From: Arthrobacter sp. OAP107
GTDB lineage: Bacteria; Actinomycetota; Actinomycetes; Actinomycetales; Micrococcaceae
Direction of reading: 5' to 3'
Assembly (NCBI RefSeq): GCF_040546765.1
Contig: NZ_JBEPOK010000001.1
Coordinates: forward strand, 1,116,001-1,180,000
DNA: 64,000 nt
Made by a program: the position numbers and the translations under genes. The first letter of the stretch is position 1. Each line of letters starts with the position of its first letter. Below, piece after piece: positions 62,493-64,000 of this stretch. The notes below the pieces were generated by a model. That model worked only from the letters and a program-made list of their open reading frames with translations, searched no databases and was not told the DNA's origin.

Positions 62493-64000
62493 TTGGTCGC
62501 CTCGAGCACCTCTAATAACGAAACCGCTAACACGGCAAGCACCGATGGTGCGACTCGCCGGCTCTCATTCGCAAAGATTCACGAACCTCTTGACGTTCCG
62601 AATCTGCTTGCCCTGCAGACGGACAGCTTCGACTGGCTGGTCGGAAACGAACGCTGGCAGGCCCGCGTTGCGAAGGCCGTCGAAGAAGGCGACCTGAGTG
62701 TCGCCACCACCTCCGGTCTTTCCGACATCTTCGAAGAGATCTCCCCGATTGAGGACTTCCAGGGCACCATGTCCCTGAGCTTCTCCGATCCGGAGTTCGC
62801 TGACCCGAAGTACACCATGGCTGAATGCAAGGACCGGGACGCTACGTACTCGGCACCGCTGTACGTCAAGGCCGAATTCATGAACAACAACACGGGCGAA
62901 ATCAAGCAGCAGACCGTGTTCATGGGTGACTTCCCGCTGATGACCGAGAAGGGCACCTTCGTCGTCAACGGCACCGAGCGTGTCGTCGTTTCCCAGCTGG
63001 TCCGTTCCCCGGGCGCCTACTTTGAGCGCGCCGCTGACAAGACCAGCGACAAGGACATCTTTACCGCAAAGATCATTCCGTCCCGCGGAGCCTGGTTCGA
63101 GCTCGAGATCGACAAGCGCGACCAGGTCGGCGTGCGCCTCGACCGCAAGCGCAAGCAGTCGGTCACGGTGCTGCTGAAGGCCCTCGGCTGGACCGAAGGC
63201 CAGATCCTCGAGGAGTTCGGCCAGTACGACTCCATGCGTGCAACGCTGGAGAAGGACGCCACCGAAACCCGCGAAGACGCCCTGCTGGACATCTACCGCA
63301 AGCTGCGTCCGGGCGAGCCGCCCACAGTCGAGGCTGCCCAGTCCCTGCTGGACAACCTGTACTTCAACTCCAAGCGTTACGATCTGGCCAAGGTTGGCCG
63401 CTACAAGATCAACCGCAAGCTTGGCATCGACCGCTCCCTTGGCGACAAGGAAGCATCGGTCCTGCACGTTGAAGACATCGTGGCCATGATCAAGTTCCTC
63501 GTCGCGCTGCACGCCGGCGAGAAGACCATCATGGGCAAGCGCGACGGCGAAGACCACGAGCTGCGCGTCGAGATCGATGACATCGACCACTTCGGCAACC
63601 GCCGCATCCGCGCCGTGGGCGAGCTTATCGAGAACCAGGTCCGCACCGGCCTGTCCCGCATGGAGCGCGTCGTCCGCGAACGCATGACCACGCAGGACGT
63701 CGAGGCCATCACGCCGCAGACCCTGATCAATATCCGTCCCGTCGTGGCAGCCATCAAGGAGTTCTTCGGAACCTCCCAGCTGTCCCAGTTCATGGACCAG
63801 AACAACCCGCTCTCGGGTCTGACCCACAAGCGCCGCCTCTCCGCGCTGGGCCCGGGCGGTCTGTCCCGTGACCGTGCAGGCATGGAAGTCCGAGACGTTC
63901 ACCCGTCCCACTACGGACGTATGTGCCCCATCGAAACCCCTGAAGGCCCGAACATTGGTCTGATCGGTTCGCTGGCGTCCTACGGCCGCATCAACCCGTT
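62493..64000 (+). CDS. rpoB: DNA-directed RNA polymerase beta subunit, N-terminal part
   Basis: The first 502 codons of rpoB, running off the right edge. The start is TTG after GGAAGGA. The protein begins LVASSTSNNET and soon reaches the conserved RLSFAKIHEPLDVPNLLALQ. The rifampicin-binding region near residue 427-455 reads SQLSQFMDQNNPLSGLTHKR and RLSALGPGGLSRDR, with the usual Gln, Asp, His and Ser residues, so no common rifampicin-resistance change is present. It is essential for transcription. Confidence 0.98.
   Translation, partial: MVASSTSNNETANTASTDGATRRLSFAKIHEPLDVPNLLALQTDSFDWLVGNERWQARVAKAVEEGDLSVATTSGLSDIFEEISPIEDFQGTMSLSFSDPEFADPKYTMAECKDRDATYSAPLYVKAEFMNNNTGEIKQQTVFMGDFPLMTEKGTFVVNGTERVVVSQLVRSPGAYFERAADKTSDKDIFTAKIIPSRGAWFELEIDKRDQVGVRLDRKRKQSVTVLLKALGWTEGQILEEFGQYDSMRATLEKDATETREDALLDIYRKLRPGEPPTVEAAQSLLDNLYFNSKRYDLAKVGRYKINRKLGIDRSLGDKEASVLHVEDIVAMIKFLVALHAGEKTIMGKRDGEDHELRVEIDDIDHFGNRRIRAVGELIENQVRTGLSRMERVVRERMTTQDVEAITPQTLINIRPVVAAIKEFFGTSQLSQFMDQNNPLSGLTHKRRLSALGPGGLSRDRAGMEVRDVHPSHYGRMCPIETPEGPNIGLIGSLASYGRINP

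Overview
The window is high-GC chromosomal DNA from an actinobacterium, most likely Arthrobacter or Pseudarthrobacter (Micrococcaceae). The basis is gene content and order: a mycothiol synthase gene (mshD) beside a GlnR-type regulator, a mutT1-ppk pair, aspartate aminotransferase then tRNA-Trp-secE-nusG-rplK-rplA, rplJ-rplL and rpoB, frequent GTG/TTG starts, and many leaderless promoters. No phage, integrase, transposase or CRISPR array was seen; the window is mostly core genome with small accessory insertions.

Layout. 1-3700: start of an acyl-CoA dehydrogenase, then an operon of a YgiB-like membrane protein, a YgiC-like ATP-grasp amide ligase and an APC amino acid permease. 3.9-8.5 kb: MOSC protein, a DEAD-box RNA helicase behind a long structured 5' leader, tRNA-Thr and tRNA-Met, and a secreted HNH nuclease. 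8.7-11.7 kb: a reductase, an NAD(P)-binding protein and a Na+/H+ antiporter. 11.8-19.3 kb: ROK repressor divergent from a carbohydrate ABC importer (binding protein and two permeases, no ATPase) with an alpha-glucosidase and an aldo/keto reductase. 19.4-21.4 kb: TauD-like dioxygenase and a sulfonate-type binding protein. 21.7-26.3 kb: CitE-like lyase, small membrane protein, HadA/HadB-like dehydratases, MFS exporter and murB. 26.3-28.9 kb: GC-rich repeats, a winged-helix protein and an AbiEi/DUF559-like protein. 28.9-35 kb: asd, a WXG100-domain cassette, a small membrane protein, dfrA-thyA and mutT1. 35-43.6 kb: ppk, mshD, a short unassigned transcription unit, glnR, membrane proteins, nitrobindin-like protein, flavoprotein, ygfZ and an ankyrin protein. 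43.6-51.8 kb: MFS exporter, acetyltransferase, pfkA, and a PspC envelope-stress locus divergent from a PspC-histidine kinase/response regulator pair. 52-64 kb: aspartate aminotransferase, tRNA-Trp, secE-nusG-rplK-rplA, two paralogous double-GNAT genes (one frameshifted), rplJ-rplL behind an attenuator leader, a YbaK-type deacylase, a thiolase, and the first 502 codons of rpoB.

Two regulatory themes stand out. About fifteen genes have a -10-like hexamer (mostly TAGNCT or TAGGAT) exactly 6 nt (once 7) before the start codon, which predicts leaderless mRNAs. Several gene ends carry very long, nearly perfect inverted repeats; two of them share the same outer sequence and so form a small repeat family.

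The places most worth a second look are the deaD leader RNA (4793-5020), the short unit at 38399-38622 (strong promoter, 23-codon ORF or tRNA-like fold, terminator), the WXG100 cassette (30124-32272), and the YgiB/YgiC/APC operon in a host expected to use mycothiol rather than glutathione.
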